Made by a program: the position numbers and the translations under genes | In this document: piece after piece, positions 1 to 13,551 of the stretch | How positions within the stretch are numbered: position 1 is the stretch's first letter | Layout: each line of letters begins with the position of its first letter | Assembly: GCA_963277665.1 (NCBI GenBank) | Contig: OY728143.1 | Coordinates: forward strand, 538,628,394-538,692,393 | Direction: 5' to 3' | DNA length: 64,000 nucleotides | Source: Viscum album | Lineage: Eukaryota > Streptophyta > Magnoliopsida > Santalales > Viscaceae | The notes under the pieces: model-generated | The model's database searches: none | What the model saw: the letters and a program-made list of their open reading frames with translations, nothing else | What the model was told of the DNA's origin: nothing

Positions 1-741
1 TCACCATGTTAACTTAAAAATGGGTTATATTCTTGTGGATAGAGGAATGTGAAGATAATCTCAATGAGACAAAAATAAGGTTATTTAGTAAACCTAGGAT
101 CTAACAAAACTATTGAGGAGAATGTTTTGTGACCTACATTGACACATCTTAGTAGGTGATGGATTATGTTCTAATTCAATATTATAAAATGATAGCTTAT
201 TTACCGTTACAATAAAAAATCCATGACAAATAATAACCAGTGTATGATATGTTATTTTTGAGGAAATATTTTCATTAAATATATAAAGGTATTATCTTTA
301 TGGTAAAAGGGGTGATATATATATATATGATAAATGTTTAATGTATATTTTCCCTTAAAAGATGTTGAATATGCACTAATAAATATGGTTGAAGTTGATT
401 AAATATTATGACTTCTCAAAAAATTACCACACTAGGAAAATAAAACGATGTCGAAGACTCTATGTATAGAAAGGACAATTATAGCAAATCCATGATGAGT
501 ATTATAGATCCAATATTTATGGATTTTTGAAGGATGGATCATTAAATGTTAATGTATGGGTATATTTATTAAATTTATAAAAAAATGATAAACCATCTAT
601 AAAAGTGATGATTAATGTGGTTTAGAAATAATATGATGATCTACAAATGATGGTGATAAATGTTCCTGAATTGAACAATGATATTGATAGAATAATAAGG
701 TTCAAAAACTGGGTACTTATTCATCCCACTCCATAATTAAT
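1..741. other. Left-edge AT-rich stretch, probably decayed pol
   Basis: This stretch directly precedes a recognisable integrase on the + strand, so by position it should be the RNase H to integrase linker, or earlier pol, of the same Ty3/gypsy element. I looked for RT and RNase H motifs (YxDD box, TDHKSL-like, HPGKANVVADALSR-like) and saw none that I would defend. It contains a short TA run near 317-327. The assignment to the element is inferred from position only. Confidence 0.3.
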
Positions 742-2040
742 GAATCTATTGTAGGATGCACATTATTCATCACTGTCTATTAATCATGAATGTACATAGA
801 TGTACAAGGACCTGAATGATTAATTCTGGTGGGATGGCATCAATAAGGATTTTTTTTGATATGTCCCTCAGTTCATGGTTTGATAGAAATTTAATTTTAA
901 TATACATATGTCTAAGGGGATTTTACAACTATTACCCATACCCGGATAGAATTGGGAAAACATCATTATGGGATTTTTCATTAGAATTTCTCCAAACATA
1001 TAAAGAAAATAATTCTATATGGGAAATAATTGATCTCTATATGAGGTCGGAACACATTATTTATATTACAAAGAACTTATCTATTGATCATATTTCCAAG
1101 AAATATGTAAAAGATGTGGTAAGATTGCATGAAGTACTCCATTATATTATATCTGATCGGGATATATGGATTACCTCGATGTTATGGAGATATATTCAGT
1201 AAGATATGGATACAAAATTATATTTAAACACTACTAATCATCCTTTGAGATATGGTTAGTCTGAGAGTTCAATTCTAACTCTAAAATACACGTTGATAAC
1301 GTTATCTATCTATTTATAATGTTTATTCTACTAACACCTACTTCTGGTGGAATTTTTATACAATAATATCATTCACTATAGTATTAATGTGACTATTTAT
1401 GAATCCCTGTAGGCAATGAATTACATAAATCCATATATTTTGGATGATATGTTGGAAGGAAATATATTAGGACCCATTATTTTGATGAAATGACAGAAAT
1501 GTTCATTTCTATTCAAGAAATCATAAGAGCAGGTCAGAGTCGAAAATAATTTTATGCTAGTAATTGAATAAAATAACTAGAGTTTGAAGTGGGTGACAGT
1601 GTGTTTATAAGAATATGTACTTTGAAAAAAGAAATGTGATTAATAAATATTGGAATTTTTATCCCTAGATATATTTGTCATATTTAAATTATTCTTCATG
1701 TTGGGATGGTATCTTACTAATTGGAAATTCTGACAAATATCTCTCATGTTTACGAAGTGTGTTATGTATCTCTAATGAAAATATATATACTTGATTATTC
1801 ATAATTAAATAACTCATAATTCATACCTTTGGATCAAGATCTTTATTATAAAGAGAAACTGATAGGGATTCTGGATCGCAGTGAAAATGTTCTTTGAAAC
1901 AAGTCCAGTAACTTGGTTAATGTGTTATTGAAGAACCCAAAATTTTAAGAAGCAACAAGGAAAAATGAGGATGTGGTGATTAACATTTTTCAACATATAT
2001 TTGTCTCTAAAGGACTAGTATTGATGGAAAAATTCAGTAT
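742..2040 (+). pseudogene. Decayed Ty3/gypsy integrase with chromo-like C-terminus
   Basis: This is a remnant of the integrase that inserted the element's DNA copy into the genome. Reading across frames, 742-845 gives the zinc-binding region ending in the H-P-G-x-T-K-M-Y-x-D-L type segment (here MYKDLND). From 816 to 1202 an open frame carries the core: SIWEIIDLYMRSEHI matches the family's IWVIVDRLTKSAHF block, and IISDRD matches the VSDRD block with the second catalytic Asp. Around 1210-1260, in line with a stop, comes the HPQTDGQSE-like segment. At 1525-1625 FEVGDSVFIR matches the FEVGDxVFLKVSP block, at 1650-1790 IPRYI and HVYEVCYVSLMK match the end of the integrase, and 1850-1985 reads like the chromo-like tail (ETDRDSGS, then EEPKILRSN). 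The first catalytic Asp position reads as Glu (SLEF). At least eight stops and several frame changes make it non-functional. The tail points to the chromovirus (Tekay/Del) branch. Confidence 0.8.
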
Positions 2041-2054
2041 ATGTGTGTGAGTGT

Positions 2055-2069
2055 GGCGGTGGGGTAGAA
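2055..2069 (+). other. Polypurine tract of the left-edge element
   Basis: A G-rich run (ggcggtggggtagaa) follows the end of pol and is followed at 2070 by ttttacacc. In plant chromoviruses the usual junction is a G run, GAGAA, then an LTR starting TGTAACACC. Here two bases differ from TGTAACACC. This tract would prime plus-strand synthesis. Confidence 0.55.
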
Positions 2070-2130
2070 TTTTACACCAAGATGTTTTTAAGAAATATTT
2101 TGTAATCATATTAATTGTTTAATAGGTTTC
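2070..2130 (+). repeat. Start of the 3' LTR of the left-edge element
   Basis: The LTR should begin at 2070, directly after the polypurine tract. I could not find the right end of this LTR or its target-site duplication, and no other copy of this LTR is present in the window to compare with. The end given here marks only the part next to the junction; a chromovirus LTR could run one to several kilobases into the AT-rich sequence that follows. Confidence 0.4.
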
Positions 2131-4656
2131 ATTACTCACAATCATGAGTTTTTGTAAACTATATGATTCCCTTACATTGAAATTACCAATTTATCATAGT
2201 TGTTAATTTAGCCAGGATAAGTATAAGTAACATATAAAAATATATGGTGAGTTCGTTGGAAACCCTTTATTTATAAACAATATAAATCAATTATATTTTT
2301 TTTGTATTAATAAATATAGTTAATTTCTATGAGTAATTGAATCTAATGAAATATGTAAGATAATTATTTAATAAAATATATTTTTATATTCAACTAATAG
2401 AAGTTTTTTTCATTGGGTATGAACAAACCCTATTTGATATTTAAAACACTATATTTTTCAAAAGGTTAATTTTCTACCTTTTAAATGATATACCATTTTA
2501 AATAAATATTTTGACACGTGAATAAGTTTTATATGAGAACATAAACATGTTCTATGGAATCAGGATACAAAATATTAAATTTAAATATTTTTGATATTTT
2601 TCAAATATTTTTCATGTTTTGATGAATAGAAAAATTAACCAAAATATTAATTTAAAATAACTTTTTTCAATGAAATAATTTAAATTGTTAATTTAAAATG
2701 TTTAATTATATTAATTTATAAATATAATATAATTGTTTTAGTCAATATATTTTAATCCATTTGAATTAAAATTTCATTGATTTCAAATGTAAAATCATTT
2801 ATATCTTTTATAATGTTTTAACATTTTAAAAATATTCTCTCTTTCCAACAATGAGATTAATTTTAAACTAATTACTACAACTTACATGTTTTGAATTTTG
2901 AAAAATGGATTCTATATTAGGAATAAAAATCTATAAATTATATAAATATCATTATTTCATTTTTGGCATTATGAAATGTAGCATTAGTAATTGATATTAA
3001 TATCGTAAAAGGGTTAACACTTTACTAATTGTCAGAATAAAACTATAAAATTACGATAACACTGTTATTAATATCATTGGATGCATTTTTTTCCGAAACA
3101 ATCATTGGGTATAAATTTTTTCTTTTGGAACCCACTAGGATGCGATTAGGAAATTTAATTTATATTATTTAAAGAAAAATTTAATATTTTTTACCCATAT
3201 TTTAAAAACAATCTCATTTTTAAAATATGGTTATATAGAAGGTAATTCGATTTTGGATAGTAAATTGAAAGGTAAAATGTTTTTCTTTATCATTGTAATT
3301 TTTTTATTTTTCATAAATATATAATCATCTTAACTAATTATACTTTGATGATGTAAAAATTAATTAATTGACGAGAATTAAATTAAACATTTATTATTAA
3401 AATTATAATAAGTAGAAAAGACCAATATTGTTGACAAAATCTTATTAGTCATGTATATGTCGATCATAACCATCTATGGGACTATTTATTAATCATTTGG
3501 ATCTTTGTAGAAGATATTGTGACACATATATTATTTTATTTAGTGTGATTTTATGTTTTTCTATTTCATAATATAATACGTAGAATAGTTTAAATGATGG
3601 ATTTTACTGATGTTAAATATGAAAAAAATTGTTCCTATTAAATATAGTACATTTAAATCATCATAGAATATTTTTATTTATAAAATAATTTTATTATTTA
3701 ATAACACAAAAAGGTAGTAGTGGTTATTTTATTAAGGGAAATATAAAAAAAGGTTACTAAAAATAATAAATTGAATATATTTTTGGATAATTAATATATC
3801 CAATTAATTGTATAGGTGACCTTGAACAAGTAAAAATATAATAAAACAGTTTTTTATCATTAATATGTTATCTAAATATTTTTATAAATCAATGAATTGA
3901 ATAATGTCAATTGATATTATTGATTGTTTATCAAGGTAATGTATTATTAATATATTTTCAAATCATAATTTTTTTTAAAAATATATTAAATAAATTTTCA
4001 ATAAAAAATATTTTATAAGTTATTTATTTATGGACTTATTGAAATTCCACAAGGATAATTTTTACCCTTTTAATATTGAAACATATGTTAACCTAAATAA
4101 AAATTTGATATACTAAATATGTGTTAATTAAAATGATAACGATTCAATTAATAGATTTTTTTTATCTAAAAACAATTTTTTGATGAGATTACAACCCTAT
4201 CACATCTAAAATACTTAATTGGGTCATTTTTGGTTTTTTTATGGGATTTTATTTTACTTCAAATTTATATATTTTGATATCCAAAAGTGCCACTCACCTC
4301 AATCATAAAAGAGAACCTCCTCCCACACCACTTCAACTCACATTGATCCTTAAATATCAAACATAACCCATTCATTTCCATTATCAAATTACCTGGTTAC
4401 GTTATAGAAGTATTTCTCTAATTGAAATAAAAACTGATGTTCTCTAAAACGATATTTAGAGGAATCATGTCAAAGAAAGTTAAACTCCTATACCGATTCA
4501 TTCAATATTTTTTATTCTTATACATCATAATCATGAGTAGTTTCATTATTAAATAATAAATCTTGAATAAATTATATAGATATATATTATTATGATTATT
4601 AACCAACAATATTCCAAATTATATCCATGCTACTGAAGAAGAAATCCCCATGCATT

Positions 4657-4682
4657 TGTATATATGACTTACTGTCTCCACG
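4657..4682 (+). repeat. 26-bp diverged direct repeat, copy 1
   Basis: This 26-bp segment matches 4845-4870 at 20 of 26 positions without a gap. All six differences are transitions (C/T or G/A). The copies are 188 bp apart, start to start. The flanks do not align convincingly. It could be the surviving core of an old tandem or dispersed repeat that decayed by cytosine deamination. Confidence 0.5.
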
Positions 4683-4844
4683 CTTTGGTATAATCTGTTT
4701 ATCCCTACCACCGTACATAGATGGGTATAATGACAGAAATAGTAAATATAAATTATTACTATTACAATACATTTATTCTTAAATATTATATAATATAATC
4801 ATTAATGACATTGAACAATTATGGTAATGATATCGTCGCTCGTG

Positions 4845-4870
4845 CGTACATACGACCTACTATCTCTACG
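4845..4870 (+). repeat. 26-bp diverged direct repeat, copy 2
   Basis: This partner of 4657-4682 lies in a short CpG-rich patch (4834-4870) that is unusual against the CpG-poor surroundings. This copy keeps C at four of the sites where copy 1 has T, and T at one where copy 1 has C, so neither copy alone is ancestral. Confidence 0.5.
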
Positions 4871-7800
4871 ATATAAAGCAATCAATTGTACATAATATTA
4901 ATTATAGAATGATTAAATAAATTTATGTAATGAATAAATATGAAAAATACCATACTAATATCATTATATAAATAATATAACTACAAACTACTAAGAGGAA
5001 TAAGAACTTACTCAGAAAAACATATATAAGAAAATAAAGATGTTAACACCTGATTTATGATTAATAATGTTACTAAAAAATAGATGACAATATCATTATA
5101 TAGAATATAATAATAAATTTATATTATTATTAAATAATCGAAATGAAATATTTATATCAATACTCTGTTCCTTTAGATACACACACTGTAAATCAGACCT
5201 AAGGTAAGACATAATTTCTCAATCTCATTATTATTCAAGATGATTTATATGTTAGTATTTACACAGGAATATTTTTTACCCATGTCCATGTTTCATACAG
5301 ATATGTTATTAAAAGTCATTCATTTCCATATATTATTATGTAATTTCATTTTTATGCATTGGTGAATTTTTAACTAAACAGTACAAATGGAATCTTTTTT
5401 TACTTTCAATACGAGGTACTTTTTGACATTTCGACAAATATATGAGAAAAATGTTTTCATTTAATAGAAACAACATGAATTTATTCTTCTTCTTTAATAA
5501 CTCCTTTTTACATAATGATTATGTTATTTCATTTCTTGTTTATTTTCAATGATAATATTTTCTTTTAAATTAATTTTTTTATTGAAAAAAGAAATAAATT
5601 TTGATGAAGAAAATATATTTTCCTGAAGAATTCATATCAATTATTTTTAACAAAATATTACCAATCTAAGAGAAAATTATTTGGATAGGGTATTTTATAT
5701 ATCTCTATAATTACAATGACTTGATTGTGAATATTATTTAATGATAGTTATGAAATCCATTTCTAGATAAATGTTATGATGTAGTGATGTTTAAGAAAAC
5801 CATTTTTATCCTTGGGTTATGCATTTATATATGATTTGAGTTTTTTAGGAACAGAAAAAAATTATCTCTATAAGATATTTTAGGTCCTATATATCCCTCC
5901 AATGAATTTTTTAATGATTTATATCACATCAGATAGAAATCGGTTGAATAGGAAATGACCTCAATTCAGTAGTATAAGGATCAAATGAGGAGTGAACTCA
6001 ATTCAATAATGGACATTGTCCACTATGATAGTCTTGGAAATGATCCTTGACTTTTATGAAAATATTTTCTATACTTATGGGTATGCCAGAAAATTTCATT
6101 TCTTATTATTTGACTTATTGGAGTCTATTCATTGATTCTTATAAATAATTATTATTTATCACATTTCATGATTTCACGATCATTCATATGAAAGATATGA
6201 TTTTCAAATTTTATGTTCACATATATTATGATTATGACACGATTGATATCTCCCTCATTTACCCTTCTAGAGCATTCGAGCAGAAAAATTAATATGTTTC
6301 TTTTCCATTGATTATGAAGAAGGATATTATGTAATATATTTTAAAAAGGTGTCTAGTTATGATAAAATAAGTGAGAGACAATAAAGATGTATAATAAACC
6401 AGCTTTTTTCTTTAATATTTTTTAAAGACAGTATACCTCTAGGGTAATGTTGTGGATTTTTTATATATTTTATGGACGATTCTTCATTTATTATGAAATA
6501 TCTATTTATGTATAGTATGTGTCGTCATAAAACCTCAACACAATAAATTAGTACAATAAAATACATGTGCTTCACTAAAATTGGAGGCAATCTTCCTTTT
6601 GAAAATATATCAACCAAAACCCACATACCATAACCACAAACAACTATATAATTCATGATATAAATGTTCTAGCACACAATGTAATAAAAAATGGCATCAA
6701 TTTCAAATTACACCATAACCCATATCCGAGTACAATGAAAAAAATAAACCAAAAAAAGACACAGAACCCCAAAAAACATTAACACCATAGCTCCCAACAT
6801 TATTTTAAATCCAACTCTATAATCCATTCTAAATTTATTTCAATGATTGATAAAAAATTATATAATTTTCCTTCACCAATTTCCCAGTAAATGATATCTA
6901 TAATAGTTCCAATGTTAAAAATGAGGGGCTGAGTAATGATACTTGGTAGGGTTTCCCCAAAACAATTCAATACTCATGCCACAATGATAGAACATGTTAT
7001 CACATTATATAAAAAAGTTTATATAAAACGCTTAATAAATTAAATAGTTTATATAAAATATTATTTGTTTCACACTAATATTGATTTCAATGAATGAATA
7101 CAATCAACTCATTAGATTTTTTCTCAATTCCAATTTAGTTTAATTCATTAAACATAACCACATTTCCATCCATGCATGAAACAAATGAAGTCGTTATACT
7201 TGTGAGTGGTGATTCATCCTTTCACCAATCCATCACATGGAGAAATAGTTTGATATGGGAAATTTCATACCGATATCCATTCAACTATTGATGGTGGAAA
7301 CATTAAACCATTTTATTTAACAAATTCTAAAGAATAAACACAATCATTATACAAATAATCTATTATATGTAAAAAAGTTCAATCCTTTTCATTAAAAAAT
7401 TTATTTTATGGAAAACAATTTCATAAAATGAGTTCTGTGATATATGAAAAATTAAAAATTTTATAATAATCATTTTGAAATAAATAATCCAAGTTATTTC
7501 CACAAAAACTAAATTTCAATCATCAATAGACCATCATAAAAATGGATTTGTATAATTATTTTCACAACAGTTTCTCAAAATATTTAAATAAATAATAACA
7601 AACTATTATGTGATATTATAATTAGATAATTTTATAGTGATAGCATCATTCTCATAAACTAATTCCATAACCAAATAGACTCAAAAATTAATCAAAAATG
7701 AGGTTTAAATGTTCAAAACCTATATTATATACTGATCCCTAACATTAGAAAAGGAATATCTAATAATTATTAGAATAACACATCATTTACCAATCCCTAG

Positions 7801-9713
7801 TGTACCAGAACATTGAATTTATGAGATATAAAAATAATATATATAATAAAAATAACAAATAATTGACATATACCAAGCAATATAGACTTCATATCACAAT
7901 GAATTGACTTGATATTTTTCCTAGATCAATGTGAATAGTTTCCATTTCTTTTAGAATGAGAGAATACATTGTTTGAATGACATTGGGGAAGAATTAGTAG
8001 TTAAGGGGATAATAATAATTGTATCCACAATTATCTAAACACAATTATTACCCTTCATGTTCATCTTAAATAGTATGAAAAACCAAGCTCTACCCATGAA
8101 CTTATCTCTACCTTCAGAAGACCCTTTCACATTATGAAAATCCTTGCACAAATAATTCTGAAGCAATATATCCCTCATCATAAGGTTACTCCTATATTTA
8201 TACATGTTTTTTCTAAAATGATACCCTAAATATAAACCTAACAATTATCCCAGGTATCACTTTTCATAGTTCTCTGAAGAAATTCCCCAGTTTTTACTAA
8301 TAGTGCTCTAAATGTGCACATATATAAAGTTACAAAATAAATTTTAAATGTCCTCCAAACCCCAAAAATTTACCCAAACACCTCACATACTTAAAATAAA
8401 TAATGAATATGGTACAAAAATGAAAGAATGGGTTCTTCACTACCAGCCGATAGACTCTAGATTATAGGGTGGTGTTGTTAATTACATGTTTCTAAATAAG
8501 ACTTTTTACTTTTGAGTAAAACATTCTTGAATCAAAAAATTGTTTTATCAGAGGTATATTTTAATTTAAACCAATATTTTGGACAAGAAACAAAAAGAGA
8601 TTATGATATTTAAAAACTAGGTAATAAGAATATTAATGGAGTGTATATCCCATGTTAGAGGGTAAATCCATGTTACTAGGTATGAAATTTATTGATCTAG
8701 ATTTCCCCTATTATCGTTATACAAATTTCTCCATTGGGTGATGTGGAAATTTTACAGTTCCATGTTTTACGGATTAAAAATAATGAGAATTTATGGAACG
8801 AGGGAATTTATCCATTGATAATTTTAGGGATGTTTAATTATAGATATTTTACATATAACACTCCATTCTTATTTTAGTGCATTTTCTTTTCCTTTGTTCC
8901 ATGATTTATATAATAATATTTCTATTAAAATGTCATGAAATTGAAATGGTAAAAAATATTGAATATAAATATTCATCATCATGTTACATAGAGTAGTAAT
9001 GCATATCTTGATGTTATCTCATTAACTAAATAATAATGACATGGTTAATCCATTCGTCCTTATATATTGGGTATAAATGACTTTTAGTTACAATGAAATT
9101 GATTCTAATAATAATTTATAATATTTTAGAATTCTATAATTATTAATTGGAAATCCAATTAACTAAATTATTATAGAGTGACTATTCATATCCTGATATT
9201 GTCTATAATGACCAGGTTTATGTTATTTTATTTTTCATTTGTAACATATAATATTTCTATATTTTAATTTCGGAATTGTAGCACAACTAAGTGAAACATT
9301 TTATAAAAATAAAATTGATATAAAATTTTAAAATCATGGTTAAAATTGTTAACCATAATAGGGAAATCCAATTACAACATAAAGGATCATTAAAACTAAA
9401 TAAGAAATTGAGACCCCATAAAAGCTAATCTTTATAATTGAATCATTGTACAATACTAATACACTAAAAATTGATTTGGGTAGATGGGTTAGTATTTAGT
9501 GGGTAGTTTTCCATAATGAAAATATTGTTATTTAAAAGAATATTAATTTTTCCCATTTTACTGTGTTTTGTTGTGGGTCATGGAATATTAGATTTTTGAT
9601 TCCACAATGGCCTCAGGGTTTAGGAATATTATAGTAGGGAATAACATGATTTTGAGGTGGTGGTACCCAAACCACGAGCAGTTCTGAAAGTGAAACCCAT
9701 AATATAACCAACT

Positions 9714-9738
9714 TATATATATATATATATATATATAT
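9714..9738. repeat. TA dinucleotide microsatellite
   Basis: A pure run of about twelve TA units, followed by cagctgtggg. It is longer than other TA runs outside the LTRs in this window and could be length-variable. Confidence 0.9.
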
Positions 9739-10297
9739 CAGCTGTGGGATCTTTGATTCTATTGATTCTAATGATATAATTGTAGTCTATAGTGGGAGGT
9801 CTATTTCCAACAGTCACAATGGCAGAATTTATAAGGTAGTTTAGGTATTAGTATCCCCCTATTTCTCAGGAGATGATGGCCCCCATTCTATTGATTCATA
9901 GCTACAGTTCCCTATATAATTCATTGATCATTTAGAGATCCCACAATATAATATGTTCTAACTCATGTATTACATGATTCATGGGATAACCAAGTGATAC
10001 AAGAATTTTCTAAAATGAGATTATCAGTATCAAGTAATTCTCAAGAGGGACATCATAAACACATTATATGATAAATTCTCCACATAAAAACAATTTTTAA
10101 ATCAATATTTTAAATTTATGCACTTAGATAATGGTAAAAATAATTTCAAGGACAATTCATCTTGTTCCATAGAACTCTATCTCTCTAAAGTTACTATTAC
10201 TAGTGATGAACAATCATGAGAGTGATTTTTTGAGTATAGGACCAGGTATGAAATATGATCATATGTGAATGACATTAAATTATCTACCATGATTTAA

Positions 10298-10606
10298 ATG
10301 GAAAATAATAACCCTATCTATATGAAAATCAAGATGGATGTAAAATATACATGGCATAACACTTCAACCCCTAAGATAAGAAGTGATCTATCCAGTTGTT
10401 GGAAGGGTCTCCATGAAGATTCTCAAGATAGAAATGGAGGTTATATAGTATTACGTTATTAATATGTGTTAATATATTATTGTGGGATTAAGGGAAACAT
10501 GTATCTTCAATGTGATTTAAACCCACTTAAGTTAAGTTATTGTGGATACATAAGACATCATGATGGATATTGTGAGACATTTCCACTAGTCCATGATGGG
10601 GGATGA
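10298..10606 (+). pseudogene. ORF1-like zinc-knuckle fragment
   Basis: From an ATG at 10298, one frame stays open for 103 codons except for a stop at 10460-10462. About codons 51-66 read YIVLRY-stop-YVLIYYCGI, which resembles the segment before the knuckle in DUF4283/zf-CCHC_4 proteins (a hydrophobic strand, RYE, LP, FC, CG). Cysteines follow at the ends of YCGIKGNMYLQC and SYCGYIRHHDGYC, the second keeping an H-H-x-x-x-C pattern. A spaced CGxxxH...C signature is usual for nucleic-acid-binding ORF1 or gag proteins. The upstream DUF4283 domain is not recognisable here. The stop and the incomplete first knuckle argue against function. Confidence 0.42.
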
Positions 10607-12977
10607 TTAAAAATAGCTTCAAAATATGGTACAGTATAAATAGATTTATTAGATGAGGAGATATTGTTGACCATAGAAAGTATATTTATTATGGGTGTAC
10701 GAGGTTCATAATTCTATACACAGGGTGTGTAGGATTATTATGTATAACCTAACTTGGGAAATTACTCAATAACTCATAGTAGTGAATCAACCCAATTTCA
10801 TTTAGTTTATATTAATAATTTAAAAAATGTGTAAATACATATAAACTGATATTTATTATCATAATATCATCCACATTACTGTCCAATTTATTTTACTCAT
10901 GTCTTTCACAGTCATTCATATATATTTACTTAACTAACAATCATATACTCGATATTGTGTAATATTTGGGGGTAACGAATCATGTTTCTCAATTGTGTAA
11001 ATGGTAAAAAAAATAATATATTGGAATTAAATTCTCTATTAATTCATCAATTACCATTTAATGCTAAACATTTTATTCCTTGGGATGATAGAAATTGACC
11101 GAATTATATAGATAGACATGTTAGTTCCTTATCACACCATGGTAAACAATTGTTTCATGCAAGTGACATTCTCATCACATGAAGGTGGTAACTAAATTAC
11201 TATAGTATAATGGTATGTCTAATAATATACTTCCATTCCCAAAAATCATGGGATAGGTGTAGTTTCATCTTATATTTACTATCATTTTCTTGATTGATGA
11301 GTATTTTGTTAGGATATTTTTCCTCTAACGTTTAATAGATTTTTTGATGTTTTCCCAAAAATATTCAATTATAAATTATAATATTTATACTTATATAATA
11401 AAAAATTAATCCTTTTATTGGAGAAGAATAATTTTATATCACTTCATACAAGATTGTCTAATCTGATCTCTACGACCTAAATGGAATGTAATATGATATA
11501 TAATACAATGGGTTTATATGACCCAAAATATATCAATGTGGTTCAACAGTTAATTTTATAGATAGTTAACTATAACTGTATTTTTTTTGGATTAATGAAT
11601 TTTTTATTATTTTACATTTAATAACTAGTTCACACATTTTCCTATATATTATTTCATTGATCAACTCTATGCATCCAGAGTCTTTCCAATGAATCATTTT
11701 CTAATGTTTCACCATCATGTGTAAGATAGGCCCTTATATATATTAGTAATGACTTATAAAAGTTTCTTTTCATTGAATGAGTATTATTTTATGCTTTTTG
11801 GGTAAACCAATACTCTAATTAGATTTATGGAATTGCTTAATTTAATTTTACATATGTACATTTATTCATTTTTGGATGTTATTAAGGTTGACATTTTAGT
11901 GAATTCTTAGTCTATATAGGTTCATTCCAATCAATGTGATATCATATTGAGTAAACTATGTTATCCTTGGTTCTATTCCAAGATCACATTATTCCCATCA
12001 ATAATAGTGAAATTATACATCTATAGTAACATTATAATTGAGAAAGTAAATTAGTTGTATCCATAGCATGATAAAGTTATTGTTTCAAAGGATTAGAGAA
12101 TTATCATTTTTATTGTTTATTTTTTGATTAGTTTTTATTTTTAAAATTGTATTTTATTATGAACATCTAAATATTAATATAAAAAATGAATTTATGACAT
12201 ATAATGAATTTAAATCATCATGTTATAATGTTTCGAACAATCCATTTAGTCAATTAAAATGAATGATAACATCAACAGTATTCTTGATTCTACATGATTC
12301 TAGATGATGTATTGTAATTTACAATAACATATTCGGTGATGAATTGTTGGTGTTTTAATTAATAGATAATTATCCATAGCATATAGGTCCCATATTTTAA
12401 TACATCACTAGAGTAATTACACAACACATAAACTCAGGTATATCGTTACTGCATGTAGCTTATGTTGTTGGGTACATTTCATCAAAGAGTAATGGTTCAT
12501 GTTATACATGAAACAAGAGGGAATACAATACATAATTAATCAAAATTAAATGAATACATGATAGTGAATATGGGTTGACCAGAATGACAATAATTAATGA
12601 AATCCGATGGATATTATTTCTAATATTAATCTAAATATTCATTCGATTATTGAATATTATTGTAATAAATATTTGATAGATACATCATCACATTGGGATA
12701 AAATATTTATGATAAAAAATTCTCCCCAGGAAGGAATATTCCTAAAGAAAAGTTTATAATGTGAGGACACACCACATAATTATGAAATCATTAAGAACAA
12801 GATGCTGCATATCGATGGGAATTTATAGTTTTATATAGATATGATAGGTGATTAAATTATATAATAAAAATCATTTAAAATTAATATAATACTATGGAAT
12901 ACCAAAATTTATCATGATATTCACATGCAATAGTGGTTTGGTGGGATGAAAAGTGATATTTAAAACTATGATAAAGG
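10607..12977. other. Unrecognised stretch inside the candidate LINE
   Basis: By position this should hold the ORF2 endonuclease and the start of RT. I looked for the endonuclease signatures (WNVRGL, QETK, GDFN) and found none convincing. The sequence is AT-rich with stops in all frames. Confidence 0.4.
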
Positions 12978-13240
12978 GATATCAAACTCTTAGTATGTGA
13001 TGATGGAATACTAGTTGCTTACAAAATATTTGAACATGATATACAATATAAATTGAAAATGGTATTACATAAACTTGGATTTCATGATAGGATTACAAAT
13101 GTCACTATATGGAAATAAAACCATATGGGTTTGTGTGAAATGCATGTAGTAGCACACCAATGTTTTTCATTCCATGAGACCTTTTCCATGGACAAACGTG
13201 GGAGACATGACACCTAACAGATCATATTCTGTCTTCTTTT
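12978..13240 (+). pseudogene. LINE reverse-transcriptase fragment
   Basis: In one frame 12978-13060 reads LLVCDDGILVAYKIF, matching the plant L1 RT block of the form GRLIxDNILVAYEIFH. Soon after comes VLHKLGFHDRIT, matching the V(M)LKLGFxxxWV block. About 40 codons after the LGF the frame reads KRGRHDT with hydrophobic residues following, in the place of the SRGLRQGDPLSP block, and the spacing agrees with the family. About 16 codons seem to be missing between the first two blocks, including the LDMSKAYDRV segment that carries a catalytic Asp. There are stops in frame. The FADD active-site block is not visible downstream. Confidence 0.48.
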
Positions 13241-13551
13241 TCATCACAATAAAAAATAAAAAAGGTATAAATATCTTACTCCACAGTTATGGAATTAGAT
13301 ATAGAGGGATATTGGATCATTGGTACTTTTGAATACAACATATAACCATTACAGTGATGGTCATTCAGTGAATAATATAATTTCATTACAGTAAATTATT
13401 AGTGATACTGTCCTTGATTCTAGAGTTTATTAAGAGAAAACCATAACTCTTGATGAGTTATCTTATTGTAAATGATTCTATGTGACTATCAAGATGGATT
13501 CATATTTTCATCGCTATATCGTACCATGATGATCATCTCTATGATGTATGG

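Larger units (their letters stand above)
2131..10297. other. Long AT-rich stretch without a gene
   Basis: I read both strands for conserved retroelement, transposase and cellular motifs and found no supportable coding region. Open frames are short and have no family resemblance, including one of about 70 codons at 8035-8244 on the - strand. The first part is probably LTR of the left-edge element. The rest is most likely old repeat DNA decayed past recognition. Short clusters of higher GC occur near 4290-4400, 4660-4720, 4840-4875 and 9600-9700. The 26-bp repeat pair and the TA microsatellite inside it are listed separately. Confidence 0.6.
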
